Source of the DNA: Sulfurovum riftiae
Lineage (GTDB): Bacteria > Campylobacterota > Campylobacteria > Campylobacterales > Sulfurovaceae
NCBI RefSeq assembly: GCF_001595645.1
Contig: NZ_LNKT01000034.1
Coordinates: 142,013 to 206,012, forward strand
Reading direction: 5' to 3'
DNA: 64,000 nt
Under the pieces are notes generated by a model, which did not search any database, was not told the origin of the DNA, and saw only the letters and a list, made by a program, of their open reading frames with translations. Shown here in pieces: positions 1 to 10,193 of the stretch (position 1 is the stretch's first letter; every line of letters begins with the position of its first letter). The translations under genes and the position numbers were made by a program.

Positions 1-1
1 T

Positions 2-1036
2 AGCGGGTCCAGAGAGATCAGCTGGGGCGGATTCGCTGTAAGCTGGGAACCTGATGTCTGGGGACGCGTCAGCAACCTTGTTGCAGCAGACAAAGCCTTC
101 ACGCGTTCACAGATGGCTGACCTCGAATATGCCAGGCAGTCACTGGCTGCACAGATCGCCATTGACTGGTTCAACCTCAATGCAAACAGCCGTATCTATG
201 AGTTCAACAAAGAGATCGTGAAGATACAGAAAAAGGGGCTCTTTATTCTGACAAAACGTGAAGAGATCGGTAAAGGGAACAAACGCGATGTCCACCTCTC
301 GAATGCCCTGCTTGCCTCGGCACAGGATTCTGCACGCGCAGCACTCGATGCCAAAGAGCGTTCCCAAAGAGCACTCGAAGTACTCATAGGCCGTTACCCC
401 GCAGCGAAGATTGACCCTGCAAAACTGACACGCAGTCTGCCTAAAATACCTTCAGGCCTGCCTGCCCAGATACTTGAAAGACGGCCGGACCTCATCGCTG
501 CGCAGGAACGTGTCGCTGCTGCCTTCTATCAGGAAAAGTCGGCAAAACTGCTGAAGATGCCCAATGTACGTCTAAAGCTGGGCATAGGACCGAACAGTAT
601 CAATGATGCCATTACGTCACTTACTGCCGGCCTCTTCGCACCGCTCTACACCGGTGGTGCCATCGAAGCACAGGTCGCCACTGCAACAGCCGAGCAGAAA
701 GAGGCGATCGCTGCCTATGCAGATACAGCTTTGCGTGCCCTGCAGGAGGTAGAGAATGGACTGGCTTCCGAAAAGCACCTTGCTGCGAGATACACCTATG
801 TCAGTACCATGGTCAAAGAGTATAAGACAGCGTATGACATGACTATCGAGAAGTACCGTGTCGGTGAAAGTAACATCCTCGATATCCTGATCATCCAGGG
901 AAAATGGATCAAAGCAGAGATCATCAGAATGACCATTGCCAAACAGCGTCTGATCAACCGTGTCAAACTGCACCTTGCACTGGGTGGCAGCTTCAATGCA
1001 CACCGGGCCGATCTTCGTCCCAAAGCAAAGGAGTAG
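2..1036 (+). CDS. Outer-membrane efflux channel, TolC/NodT type (partial, 5' end outside window)
   Basis: This is the C-terminal part of an outer-membrane efflux duct, the exit channel of a tripartite pump. The frame is open from base 2 to the TAG at 1034-1036, so the gene starts upstream and about 344 residues are visible. Two family patches can be seen: WEPDVWGRV near the visible start, matching the usual WELDLWG motif, and ERRPDLIAAQERVAAA in the middle, the NodT-family signature that opens the second repeat. The remainder is long amphipathic helix, as expected for the periplasmic tunnel. The internal ATG at 113 is not the start, because family sequence precedes it in frame. The antiporter gene begins 3 bases after the stop, its ribosome site AAGGAG lying inside this gene's 3' end. 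The pump and membrane-fusion genes are presumably upstream. Confidence 0.88.
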   Translation, partial: SGSREISWGGFAVSWEPDVWGRVSNLVAADKAFTRSQMADLEYARQSLAAQIAIDWFNLNANSRIYEFNKEIVKIQKKGLFILTKREEIGKGNKRDVHLSNALLASAQDSARAALDAKERSQRALEVLIGRYPAAKIDPAKLTRSLPKIPSGLPAQILERRPDLIAAQERVAAAFYQEKSAKLLKMPNVRLKLGIGPNSINDAITSLTAGLFAPLYTGGAIEAQVATATAEQKEAIAAYADTALRALQEVENGLASEKHLAARYTYVSTMVKEYKTAYDMTIEKYRVGESNILDILIIQGKWIKAEIIRMTIAKQRLINRVKLHLALGGSFNAHRADLRPKAKE

Positions 1037-1039
1037 TGA

Positions 1040-2257
1040 ATGCATGAGCATCTCATCATTCTGGGAATAGCTCTGGTCATACTCGGCTATGGTCTCTTTT
1101 CAAGACTGCTTGGGAAATACAATATTTCAGGTCCCATGGTATTCACTATGGTTGGGATCCTTCTTTCTCCTCTGGTCATGGGTGGTGAACCAATCAAGGT
1201 CAATGGAGATGTTGTACAGATCACTGCCGAGATCACTCTGATACTTGTACTTTTTGGCGACTCTTCAGCCCTTAATCTCACACAGCTCAAAAAACACTGG
1301 AGACTCCCGTTCCGACTGCTTTTTGTCGCCATGCCCATCACTATTGTCATTGCTACCCTGACAGGTATCTATTTCTTCCCGAACGAATCTCTGCTCTATG
1401 TTTTGCTGCTTGCTCTCATTCTCGCACCTACCGATGCCGCATTGGGGAAAATAGTCGTCAGTGATGAACGTATTCCAAAGGTCGTACGCAATACCATCAA
1501 TGTTGAAAGCGGGCTCAATGATGGTGTGGTCTTCCCTGTCCTGCTTACCGTTCTTGCAATGATCGTATCCAACAGTGACACGGCACAAAGCGGATGGATG
1601 ACCTATATCGCACAGCAAGTGATCATCGGTGCAGTCGCCGGCGGTTTTGCCGGATGGGCAGGGGCAAATATGATGATGAAGGCCGTCAAACGAGGGTGGA
1701 TGGAGGAGCAGTACAGTAATCTTGCTCCTGTTGCATTGGCCATCTTCTCTTTCTACTTTGCCGAACATTTCGGAGGGAATGGCTATATCTCCGCCTTCTT
1801 CTCCGGCCTCTTTCTGGGAAATACCAGTGAGTATCTTAGAGAACGTGTCGAGAATTTCGTTGAGAGTGAAGGGGAACTTCTTGTCATGATATCTTTCCTC
1901 ATCTTCGGCCTTGTCTTCATCCCTATTACCATCGAGTACTGGAGTCTAAAAGCATTGGGTTTTGCCATTCTCAGTCTTACCGTACTGCGAATGATCCCTG
2001 TTATCATCGGTTTCGGCTTTTTCAAAATCGATCTAAGCACCCGGCTTTTTTACGGCTGGTTCGGCCCGAGAGGTATCGCTTCCATCCTCTATATTCTCGT
2101 TGCAGTAGGACACATAGGAGGGATCCAGGGACATGAAGAGATCTTTGCGGTAGCTTCACTGACTATTTTTCTCAGTATCTTCCTGCACGGCTTCAGTGCG
2201 CAGCCGCTCGCTATCGCTTACTCCAAAACACATCCGGCCGACAAAGAAGAGAGCTAA
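1040..2257 (+). CDS. Cation:proton antiporter, CPA1/NhaP family
   Basis: A 405-residue polytopic inner-membrane protein with about 12 hydrophobic segments, expected to exchange Na+ or K+ for H+. The pore motifs are visible: APTDAAL with Thr131-Asp132 and VESGLNDG with Asn160-Asp161, the pairs that line the ion site in the CPA1 family. The length matches the membrane part alone; there is no C-terminal TrkA-type regulatory domain. The start ATG at 1040 is set by AAGGAG at 1028-1033. The gene is probably cotranscribed with the efflux channel. Substrate ion cannot be told from sequence. Confidence 0.85.
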   Translation: MHEHLIILGIALVILGYGLFSRLLGKYNISGPMVFTMVGILLSPLVMGGEPIKVNGDVVQITAEITLILVLFGDSSALNLTQLKKHWRLPFRLLFVAMPITIVIATLTGIYFFPNESLLYVLLLALILAPTDAALGKIVVSDERIPKVVRNTINVESGLNDGVVFPVLLTVLAMIVSNSDTAQSGWMTYIAQQVIIGAVAGGFAGWAGANMMMKAVKRGWMEEQYSNLAPVALAIFSFYFAEHFGGNGYISAFFSGLFLGNTSEYLRERVENFVESEGELLVMISFLIFGLVFIPITIEYWSLKALGFAILSLTVLRMIPVIIGFGFFKIDLSTRLFYGWFGPRGIASILYILVAVGHIGGIQGHEEIFAVASLTIFLSIFLHGFSAQPLAIAYSKTHPADKEES

Positions 2258-2262
2258 AAGGG

Positions 2263-4374
2263 CTATATTTCTATATTTTGGCTGAAGTGGTCCATCTGAA
2301 AACGGGTACCTGTTAACTGTTCGAAACGGTATTTTGCCCGCAGAAAAGTAAAGCGGGGTTCATTTCTATATATCTGAAAGAGCTGTCGTATCATATTCTT
2401 ACGGTGGAACTCCTCAAAGTAGCGGCGGCGGACTTCAGGCATGGTACGCGCTTCCCTCTCCTTTTTACAGTCTGAAAGACTCTCACAGCCATCCACAGCC
2501 AGAAACTTATACGCTGCCAGTTCATAGAAGAAAAGGTCGCTCGTTTTAATCTTGTCGTAGGAGGAGTAGCGGATGATCTGTTTGAGCGCATCAAGCGGCA
2601 GAATAAAGCCATGCCACAGAAGCGTAGTATAGAACTTCACCACATAGCCCACATTCTTGATCTTGTTGTTCTCCAGAAGCGTCCTGAAGTGTGTCAGCAG
2701 TTCAGGGGTGATGTAGCGTTCTCTAAAACGTGCCACCTCTTTACCGATGTGCGCATGTTCCTGAGGTGATTCATTCACCAAAAGCTCCCACTCCCGTGCC
2801 AGCACATCGGTACGGTGAATGATCTTTAGAAAAGCGGCACCGTCTGCTTTAATCTCATGCAGCTCTTCGGGTGTCAGTTCGTTCATCTGCTCCAGCACAT
2901 CTTTGAAAAGCTTCAAATTGCTCTCATAACTCACTAAAGTACGCTCTTCATCACTCATGACCCCTTCGCCCGTATGAATGAGCCCCAAGCCGTACTGCTG
3001 TGCCATCTGCTGGTAGCGCAGAATGGCAATGATAGTAAGCAGATTGGACTTGTAGATGGTCTCATCAGCTTTGAGCTTCTCATAGATGGCCAGATATTTC
3101 TTAAGCGCAACCGATACGAAATGGTAAATATCGACACTGTTAAAATAATCTCTGTGATTTGCAAGTCCATAGCGTACAAAGGCACTTTGCATCAAAAAAA
3201 GTACTTCCAGTGTCGGATGTTCCTGCGATGCGGCAACTTCTTCCAATTCCTCTGCCAGTAAATTGGACTGCGCCACATAATCGCTTCTTGAGATCTCGTG
3301 GCTCTTGAGCACCTCTTCAAGCTCCTCACTGCGTTTGATGTAATCAAGGTATATCTGATACGCCCTGTCGTCCAGACGCTCCAGTACACTTTTGACAAAA
3401 GTATAGCCGTGTCGGTAACCCACATCGAAACGGGACTGCTCCGTATCGACCTGAAGCCTTTCGAACTGTGCTTCAAGATTTTTCATAGTGTCAGACAGCA
3501 GACTCCACTGCGCGGCGATCTTCTCGCTGCGCCCTACACCCTTGGCCTGGATATTGTAACTGTTGCGGTGCTCCATACTTGACCAGAGATTTTCAAACCG
3601 GGTATGCAGCTGTAACTCCACATTGAACAACATTCTGAAACGGTTCAAAACTGTTATATCATCCATATTCGGATCAAAAGATTCCGGTAAAGATCGGTTG
3701 CTTTTTTGAAAACGCTTATCGAACCTCGGATTGAAAGTGGTATGGTCACAATGCAATCCTTTGTATCCGCTCTTACGCTTCACGGTATAAAAACCGTAGA
3801 GAAGATGGTCATCCGTTCGGTGCTCATAGTCAAAAAAACTGTAAAGCGCCCGTGCGACCCATTCACGCTCATATGGGCTTGAACAGATGAACTGCATCCC
3901 TATCAGGTCATGCAGGGCACCGTTTTTCAAAAATGTCTCTTTGGGATTTTCCAGTATCTCTGGGTTTTTGGCACCCAGTTTGATGAGTTTTTTGATAACA
4001 CTATCGGTGTATTTATAGCGTATTTTGATCGTAGTCACCCCTGAGCAGTGTAGTACAGCGATCTCCTTGTTCTTTGGCGACTGTTCCTTGAGCATTTGAA
4101 AATAACCTATCAAACTCTCGGTAAAACGCGGCAGCAACCCTTTGGGTGTAACTGCACCTTTGCTTTGTATCACCTCTTCATCGATGCCCACAAGATCGTA
4201 ATAGACCTGCATACACTGCATAACCCTGTTCTCAAATCCCTTAATATCCTCTTTTATGATCTTCTCGGAGATATGCTGCTCCTGCATGCTCTGTCGAATA
4301 AACGGACGAAGAGCTTCAAGTGGTCTGTATATAGGATCGGGTGTAAAGTTGAATACTTCGATATATGAGTGCAT
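2263..4374 (-). CDS. RelA/SpoT-domain protein, probable (p)ppGpp synthetase without HD domain
   Basis: A 703-residue protein whose residues about 100-285 form a RelA/SpoT synthetase domain, predicted to move pyrophosphate from ATP to GTP/GDP. Visible motifs are HDLIGMQFICSS (about 155-166), GYKGLH (203-208) and VELQLHTRFENLWSSMEHR (about 252-270), corresponding to the D-x-x-G, GYxxxH and E-x-Q-hR/W-x-x-EH elements of the fold. There is no hydrolase (HD) domain before it and no TGS or ACT domain after it. The remaining roughly 420 residues look all-helical and I do not recognise them. The ATG at 4374 is preferred because GAGG lies just upstream; a TTG at 4386 is also in frame. A TATAAT box at 4403-4408 faces this gene. 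It could instead be a toxSAS-like or purely regulatory RelA-fold protein. Confidence 0.72.
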   Translation of the reverse strand: MHSYIEVFNFTPDPIYRPLEALRPFIRQSMQEQHISEKIIKEDIKGFENRVMQCMQVYYDLVGIDEEVIQSKGAVTPKGLLPRFTESLIGYFQMLKEQSPKNKEIAVLHCSGVTTIKIRYKYTDSVIKKLIKLGAKNPEILENPKETFLKNGALHDLIGMQFICSSPYEREWVARALYSFFDYEHRTDDHLLYGFYTVKRKSGYKGLHCDHTTFNPRFDKRFQKSNRSLPESFDPNMDDITVLNRFRMLFNVELQLHTRFENLWSSMEHRNSYNIQAKGVGRSEKIAAQWSLLSDTMKNLEAQFERLQVDTEQSRFDVGYRHGYTFVKSVLERLDDRAYQIYLDYIKRSEELEEVLKSHEISRSDYVAQSNLLAEELEEVAASQEHPTLEVLFLMQSAFVRYGLANHRDYFNSVDIYHFVSVALKKYLAIYEKLKADETIYKSNLLTIIAILRYQQMAQQYGLGLIHTGEGVMSDEERTLVSYESNLKLFKDVLEQMNELTPEELHEIKADGAAFLKIIHRTDVLAREWELLVNESPQEHAHIGKEVARFRERYITPELLTHFRTLLENNKIKNVGYVVKFYTTLLWHGFILPLDALKQIIRYSSYDKIKTSDLFFYELAAYKFLAVDGCESLSDCKKEREARTMPEVRRRYFEEFHRKNMIRQLFQIYRNEPRFTFLRAKYRFEQLTGTRFQMDHFSQNIEI

Positions 4375-4402
4375 GGGTATCCTCAAAAAAAACTGTGTTC
4401 AT

Positions 4403-4408
4403 ATTATA
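4403..4408 (-). promoter_or_regulatory. -10 box TATAAT for the RelA/SpoT-domain gene
   Basis: TATAAT on the minus strand, 29 bases from the preferred ATG at 4374. No convincing -35 is seen, which is normal for this phylum. Confidence 0.5.
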
Positions 4409-4430
4409 CCTTTTGATTTCCATAGTTTTA

Positions 4431-4439
4431 TGATAGAAT
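4431..4439 (+). promoter_or_regulatory. Extended -10 (TGATAGAAT) for pta-ackA
   Basis: TGnTAGAAT on the plus strand, about 29 bases before the pta ATG at 4468. It forms a divergent promoter region with the RelA/SpoT-domain gene. Confidence 0.5.
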
Positions 4440-4467
4440 TATTTATCTATCGTAACAAAGGGGCATC

Positions 4468-6564
4468 ATGCACCATCAAAGTATCTACATTGCCTCCTCC
4501 GAATCGCAGTCGGGTACGCTTATCATCTCTATAGGCTTCATGGAAATGCTGAAAGGACGGTACAAGAACGTTGCTTTTTTCCGGCCGGTCGTCCCTGACA
4601 AAAGAGAGGAAGAGACACACATCCCCTTCATGCTCGAACATTTCGACCTGAAGATCCCCTATGATTCCTGTGTCGGATTCACCGAATCGGAAGTCATACA
4701 GGCATTTGCAGATAACAGGGAAGAAACACTGATCGAAGCGCTTATTGCCAAGGTGGATTATCTTCAGCAACATTATGATTTTATCCTCATTGACGGTTAC
4801 CCGCGTAACAGGTTTGCTGCGACATTCGATTTTGACATCAACCTGAAAATCGCCAAAAACCTTGGCACGGTCTTCTGCCCGGTACTCAATGCCAAAGACA
4901 AGGATGCCGACGAGATCAACAATGAGATACAGCTGCTCTCCGAAACGATCCTCTCCGAAGGATGCAGGGAGCTGGCCATCTTCGTGAACCGCTGCGAGAG
5001 TGATATTGTCGAGAAAGTACAACAGGGACATCTTCATTTCGGTACACATCAGCAGGTCTATCTCCTGCCGGAGATCAGGGAGATCGATACGCCGACCCTC
5101 AGACAGATCGTCAAGGTTCTGGAGGCGAAGATCATACTCTGCGAAGACGAGCAGCTCAACCATCTGGTACGGAGCAGCAAGATCGCTGCCATGGGCGTTG
5201 CCAATTATCTTTCACGTATTGCCGAAGACCATCTCATCATCGTACCGGCGGACAGGAATGACATCATTCTGGCCTCGCACCTCTCCTATGCAGCCAAGAA
5301 TCACCCCAATATCGCCGGGCTCATCCTGAGCGGCGGCATCACACCCAGCGATACCATCATCGATCTTATCAAGGACTTCCCGCAGGCGCCTATTCCCATA
5401 CTCTCCGTCAAGAGTGACAGTTACCAGACCGCCATTGCCGTAGAACAGGTCAAACCCAAGATCACTGCCGAAGATACACACAAGATCATACTGATCAAAG
5501 CCCTGTTCGATACCCATATCGATAAAGAGAAACTTGCCCAACGCTTCAGGGAGAGCAAGAACAATATCATAACCCCTGTGATGTTCCAGTACCGTCTCTT
5601 TGAAAAAGCAAGAGCCCACAAAAAGACCATCGTTCTGCCTGAAAGCGAAGATGAACGCATCTTGAGGGCAGCCTCGGTCCTGCTGCAGAGAGATATCGTC
5701 AACATCATACTGCTGGGAGAGAAGGAAGAGATAGAACACCAGTGTGCACAGCTGAGACTTGACATCTCCAAAGCAAGTATCATCAACCCTTCCAAAAGTG
5801 ATCTTCTTGAAACATTTACAGAGCAGTTCCATGCATTGAGAGAGGCAAAAGGGCTGACTCTTCCTGCAGCACGCGATGCCATGGTACATGCCAACTACTT
5901 TGCCACCATGCTTTTGTATAACGGCATGGCTGACGGCATGGTTTCCGGTGCCTCCCATACAACAGCCGATACCATCCGTCCTGCTCTGCAGATCATCAAG
6001 ACAAAACCGGGTATTTCCATCGTTTCAAGTGTCTTTTTCATGCTTCTTGAGACCAAAGTGCTCATTTACGGTGACTGTGCCGTCAACCTTGACCCTACGG
6101 CGGAAGAGCTGGCACATATTGCCATCTCCTCGGCAGATACGGCAGCAGCCTTCGGCATAGAACCCCGTGTCGCGCTCCTCTCCTACTCAACCGGAGATTC
6201 GGGAAGCGGGCCGGAGGTCGAAAAGGTCAGAGAGGCGACAAAAATGGCGCAGCAGTTACGTCCGGACCTTCTCATCGAAGGGCCCATCCAGTATGACGCC
6301 GCCATCGATATGAAAGTTGCCAAAAAGAAACTGCCGCACAGTAAAGTAGCCGGCCGCGCGACCGTCTTTGTCTTCCCGGATCTCAATACAGGGAACAACA
6401 CGTACAAAGCGGTACAGAGGTCGACCGGCGCCACAGCCATCGGGCCTATTCTGCAGGGACTCAAACTGCCTGTCAATGACCTCAGCCGCGGCTGTCTGGT
6501 CGATGATATCGTCAATACTGTTGCCATCACCGCCGTACAGGCACAACAGTTGGACCAAAGATGA
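4468..6564 (+). CDS. pta: Phosphate acetyltransferase
   Basis: Interconverts acetyl-CoA plus phosphate with acetyl phosphate plus CoA in the cytoplasm, and works with AckA. The 698 residues are the long three-domain form: a BioD-like P-loop-fold region (about 1-210) with a degenerate loop lacking the usual GKT, a DRTGG domain (about 215-330), and the catalytic PTA_PTB domain from about residue 372, where MFQYRLFEKARAHKKTIVLP opens the domain. SGSGPEVEKVREAT and DAAIDMKVA lie in the active half. AckA follows with an ATGA overlap, so the two are translationally coupled. Start at 4468 follows AAAGGGG. Confidence 0.95.
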   Translation: MHHQSIYIASSESQSGTLIISIGFMEMLKGRYKNVAFFRPVVPDKREEETHIPFMLEHFDLKIPYDSCVGFTESEVIQAFADNREETLIEALIAKVDYLQQHYDFILIDGYPRNRFAATFDFDINLKIAKNLGTVFCPVLNAKDKDADEINNEIQLLSETILSEGCRELAIFVNRCESDIVEKVQQGHLHFGTHQQVYLLPEIREIDTPTLRQIVKVLEAKIILCEDEQLNHLVRSSKIAAMGVANYLSRIAEDHLIIVPADRNDIILASHLSYAAKNHPNIAGLILSGGITPSDTIIDLIKDFPQAPIPILSVKSDSYQTAIAVEQVKPKITAEDTHKIILIKALFDTHIDKEKLAQRFRESKNNIITPVMFQYRLFEKARAHKKTIVLPESEDERILRAASVLLQRDIVNIILLGEKEEIEHQCAQLRLDISKASIINPSKSDLLETFTEQFHALREAKGLTLPAARDAMVHANYFATMLLYNGMADGMVSGASHTTADTIRPALQIIKTKPGISIVSSVFFMLLETKVLIYGDCAVNLDPTAEELAHIAISSADTAAAFGIEPRVALLSYSTGDSGSGPEVEKVREATKMAQQLRPDLLIEGPIQYDAAIDMKVAKKKLPHSKVAGRATVFVFPDLNTGNNTYKAVQRSTGATAIGPILQGLKLPVNDLSRGCLVDDIVNTVAITAVQAQQLDQR

Positions 6565-7751
6565 AGATACTTGTCCTCAATGCCGGCAGTTCCTCTCTAA
6601 AGTGTCAGCTTTTCTTCGATGAAACAAGTGTTGCCTCTGTGACGATCGAACGTATAGGGGAAGCAGAGAGCTATATGACTCTGAAAACGGTCAGGGAACA
6701 CTCTGAACAGACCATAACGATAAAAGACCATCATCATGCCATCAGAACACTTTTCGATCTGCTGCAAAACAGCAGGACCATCTCCGATATAGAGGAGCTG
6801 GATGGCATAGGCCATCGTGTGGTACATGGCGGTGCCTATTTTACCCGACCGACAAAGATCACTCCGGAGATCATCCGACGTATACGTTCTCTTATTCCTC
6901 TGGCACCTCTGCACAACCCTGCCAATCTTGAAGGTATAGAGATCATCGCCGAACACTACCCGACATTGACACAGATCGCTGTGTTCGATACGGCATTCCA
7001 CCAGACCATGCCTGAGATTGCCGCACGCTATCCTCTGCCGTACAGACTGTATGAAGAGGCTTCCGTACGCCGTTACGGATTTCATGGGACCTCACATGCC
7101 TATGTTGCCAAAGAGGCCGCAAAACTACTAAAAAAACCACTTGGATCACTGAACCTGATCACTCTCCATCTTGGTAACGGTGCTTCTGCCACCGCCATAA
7201 GCAAAGGCCGGAGTATCGACACTTCCATGGGGATGACCCCGCTTGAAGGCCTCATGATGGGCACACGCTCCGGAGATATCGACCCTGCGATCATCCCCTA
7301 CCTCATCCATACGCTGGATATCTCCATTGACGAAGTAGATACCCTGCTCAACAAGGAGAGCGGGCTCAAGGGTATATGCGGTACGAATGAGATGCGTGAG
7401 ATCATAACCTCTGCAGAGAGCGGAGATGAAAAAAGCCGGCTTGCGTTGGAGATGTATGTCTACCGTATCAGAAAATATATCGGTGCCTACAGTGCAGTCC
7501 TTGGCTCTGTCGATGCCATTGTCTTTACAGGGGGCATTGGAGAACATGCTATGCTTATTCGTGAAATGGTATGTGAAGGTCTTGAAAATACGTTTGGGAT
7601 CTGTCTTGATAAAGAGAAGAATCTCTCTGTAGAAAATAATGAACGTGCTGTTCACAGCACGGAAAGCAAGGTTGCCCTGCTTGTCATCCCCACCAATGAA
7701 GAGCTGGAGATAGCAAGGCAGACCGAAACAGCCGTCAAAGCCTCGTTTTAG
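6561..7751 (+). CDS. ackA: Acetate kinase
   Basis: Makes ATP and acetate from acetyl phosphate (or the reverse). The 396-residue length is typical. ASKHA-fold signatures are present: VLNAGSSSLK at residues 4-13 (phosphate 1), GFHGTSH about 175-181, LGNGAS about 203-208, GTRSGDIDP about 234-242, and FTGGIGEH near 325 (adenosine motif). The ATG overlaps the pta stop. The stop overlaps the convergent bamA stop by 3 bases, so the intergenic space is zero. Confidence 0.97.
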   Translation: MKILVLNAGSSSLKCQLFFDETSVASVTIERIGEAESYMTLKTVREHSEQTITIKDHHHAIRTLFDLLQNSRTISDIEELDGIGHRVVHGGAYFTRPTKITPEIIRRIRSLIPLAPLHNPANLEGIEIIAEHYPTLTQIAVFDTAFHQTMPEIAARYPLPYRLYEEASVRRYGFHGTSHAYVAKEAAKLLKKPLGSLNLITLHLGNGASATAISKGRSIDTSMGMTPLEGLMMGTRSGDIDPAIIPYLIHTLDISIDEVDTLLNKESGLKGICGTNEMREIITSAESGDEKSRLALEMYVYRIRKYIGAYSAVLGSVDAIVFTGGIGEHAMLIREMVCEGLENTFGICLDKEKNLSVENNERAVHSTESKVALLVIPTNEELEIARQTETAVKASF

Positions 7752-10123
7752 AACTGGTTCCCCATAGAGAATTCGAAGGTTGCTGTATCGTCATACTCAT
7801 CCGGATCGATCGCATAGGCGAAGATCAGGTTGATCGCACCGAACGGAGACTGCCACTCTACCACAGCGCCGGCGGAGGACCTGACAAGCGAATCCCCATA
7901 GTAGGATTGGTCAGGGTCATTGAAATCTATAGGCACTCCCCCTATTCCAAGTACGGTATCCGTACTGATCCTACCGATATCGTAGAAAGCGGAGAGTCTC
8001 ATCTTCGCTGCATCAGACAAGGGGATATTGGCTTCTAATGAGATAGATTCACGCTCGGTACCACCGATCCTGCTCCCCGGGTAACCAGGAACACCGCCTG
8101 CACCTATGACATCAGGAGAGAGTGAATAGGGGTTATATCCTCTGACCGAGCCTATACCACCCATAAAGAGTCTCTCTGCAATAGGGATATACTGGTCATC
8201 CATTGAAAAGATCTTGGTATAACGTGCTTTGAATCGCAAGATCAGGTCATAGTCGATCAGGTCTTCCATACCGTAAAATGCACCAAAACGTGCCCTGACC
8301 TTTGTAAAACTGTCAAAGGAGGTATATCCCCTATCAATATTTTCCTGTGTCAGGTCACCATCCATATTTGAAAACTCTCCGTTCACCGATGCAATGAAAC
8401 CTTCTCTCGGCAAGAGATAGTCATCTGTATTGTCAAATCTCAGGCTGGCAAATCCTGAAGTCTTGGCATATTGGTCATTATAGAACTGATTGGAGATCGT
8501 GTTGATCGACTGTAAATAGCTTTCACTGTATTCCGATTTATTGTCAACGTAACCGACCCCTACTGAAGCGTAGAAATGTCTCCAGAATTCACGACCCACG
8601 TTGAGTGAACCACCCAGTTGATCAATGGTATAGCCATCTGTCTGGTCATAGTTGTAGTCATATTTTCTTTTATAGAGGCTCAATCCCATACTGTAGAGAC
8701 TGTCCCAGACTCTTGGGTTGACAAAAGACAGGTTGAAGTTCTGGGAAACCTTTGACCATTCGAAGCCAAGCGTAGAGTTGATACCGGACCCGAAAAGGTT
8801 TCTGTCAGAGATGGAAGCGTTGACCATGAACCCTTCATAGGAGCCGTAACCACCACCGGCCGAGATAGTACCTGTCTGCGTCTCTTTCACCTTGACAAGC
8901 AGGTTGATCTTGTCTTCGGAGACTCTCTGGCTCTGAATGTCAACCTTTTCAAAGAAACCGGTTCTCTGAAGTGCATTCTTACTCTCTTTGAGGTCCGTTG
9001 CATTGTAGAGGTCACCCGGAGCGAGGTAGATATAGCGTCTGATGACCCTGTCTTTCGTCTCGTCATTTCCGGAGATAAGTACATCGCCGATGGTTACTTT
9101 CTGTCCCGGAGTGATGATATACTGAATATCGACGATACCCTTTTCCGGATCTTTATGCATATTCGGCGTTACTTTCGCATAGGCATACCCGAGGTCACCC
9201 GCTGCATTCTCCAGCATCTTCATATCTTTACGCATCTTGGTGATGTTGAATACCCTGCCCGAATGCAGATCAAGCTCTGAAGCAAGGTCTTCTGTCTTGA
9301 GTCCGGGGATACTTTGGGAAATACTTACTTTACCGAGTTTGTACTGCTTACCCTCTTTGATCTGATAATCCACTTCGGCGGTATAGGAACTGTAGTCCAC
9401 ACGCATCAGCGGCTTGCTTACATAGGCATCCAGATAACCGTGTTTCATATAGGTCTCTTTGACCCTGTAGGCATCGTATTCAAGTTGATCGACTTTGACC
9501 TCACCGTTGTGGAAGAAGAAGGGAATGAACCCAAGTGCATCCTCTTCCTGGTTGACAAGCTCATTCTCAAGATCGCTTTTATCCAGTGCTTTTGCCCCGA
9601 TGAAGTTGAGCTTTTTGATCTTGATCTTCTCCCCCTTGTTGACATCGAAGGTGACGGCTACGGCATTCTTTCCTACCGGCTTGGTCGTGACCTCGACAAC
9701 AGAGTCATAGTTCCCTTTGGCTTCGAGGGCTGCCTGCATCGTTTTTTTGGCCCGCTGTATACGCATCTCATCGTAGAGGTCGCCTTTCTTGATGCCGGCA
9801 CTCTCAAGCAGCTTTTTCCCGTCATCTCCGTAGCCTGTTACCTTGACCTTCGCAATGGCCCTCTTTTCATTGAAGTGGTAGATAAGGGTGCTTCCCTTCT
9901 GCTCTACCCACACATCTTCAAAATAGCCCTGCTCGAAAAAGTTCTTGACAGACTCGTCTATCTGTTCGCTTGTGACATTGTCCCCCGGACGGATCCCCGC
10001 AACCTCGTACGCAACACTTTTGGAGAGGTGTGCCAGACCTTCAAATTTGATATTGGTGATCTTCTGCGCCATCAGCAGTGAACCCATTATCATCCAAGAA
10101 AGAGCGATTTTCTTTACCATCAT
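7748..10123 (-). CDS. bamA: Outer-membrane protein assembly factor BamA
   Basis: The core beta-barrel of the BAM complex, which folds and inserts outer-membrane proteins. The 791 residues begin with a signal peptide (hydrophobic IALSWMIMGSLLMA), followed by five POTRA domains to about residue 420 and an Omp85 barrel to the C-terminus. The barrel carries VRGYNP (about 662), the lid-loop VRGF/Y element of the family, and ends in Phe (FSMGNQF), the usual outer-membrane barrel signal. The gene stands alone on this strand, divergent from tyrA and convergent with ackA. Confidence 0.95.
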   Translation of the reverse strand: MMVKKIALSWMIMGSLLMAQKITNIKFEGLAHLSKSVAYEVAGIRPGDNVTSEQIDESVKNFFEQGYFEDVWVEQKGSTLIYHFNEKRAIAKVKVTGYGDDGKKLLESAGIKKGDLYDEMRIQRAKKTMQAALEAKGNYDSVVEVTTKPVGKNAVAVTFDVNKGEKIKIKKLNFIGAKALDKSDLENELVNQEEDALGFIPFFFHNGEVKVDQLEYDAYRVKETYMKHGYLDAYVSKPLMRVDYSSYTAEVDYQIKEGKQYKLGKVSISQSIPGLKTEDLASELDLHSGRVFNITKMRKDMKMLENAAGDLGYAYAKVTPNMHKDPEKGIVDIQYIITPGQKVTIGDVLISGNDETKDRVIRRYIYLAPGDLYNATDLKESKNALQRTGFFEKVDIQSQRVSEDKINLLVKVKETQTGTISAGGGYGSYEGFMVNASISDRNLFGSGINSTLGFEWSKVSQNFNLSFVNPRVWDSLYSMGLSLYKRKYDYNYDQTDGYTIDQLGGSLNVGREFWRHFYASVGVGYVDNKSEYSESYLQSINTISNQFYNDQYAKTSGFASLRFDNTDDYLLPREGFIASVNGEFSNMDGDLTQENIDRGYTSFDSFTKVRARFGAFYGMEDLIDYDLILRFKARYTKIFSMDDQYIPIAERLFMGGIGSVRGYNPYSLSPDVIGAGGVPGYPGSRIGGTERESISLEANIPLSDAAKMRLSAFYDIGRISTDTVLGIGGVPIDFNDPDQSYYGDSLVRSSAGAVVEWQSPFGAINLIFAYAIDPDEYDDTATFEFSMGNQF

Positions 10124-10193
10124 TGATCAACCTTGTTCGTTAAGTGCATTATTTTATCTTTTTTTCAATAAGAGAGGAGTTAATTGCATAATA

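Noticed and set aside
9314..10081. A 255-codon plus-strand frame
   Set aside because: It is antisense to the POTRA region of bamA, with no start signals.
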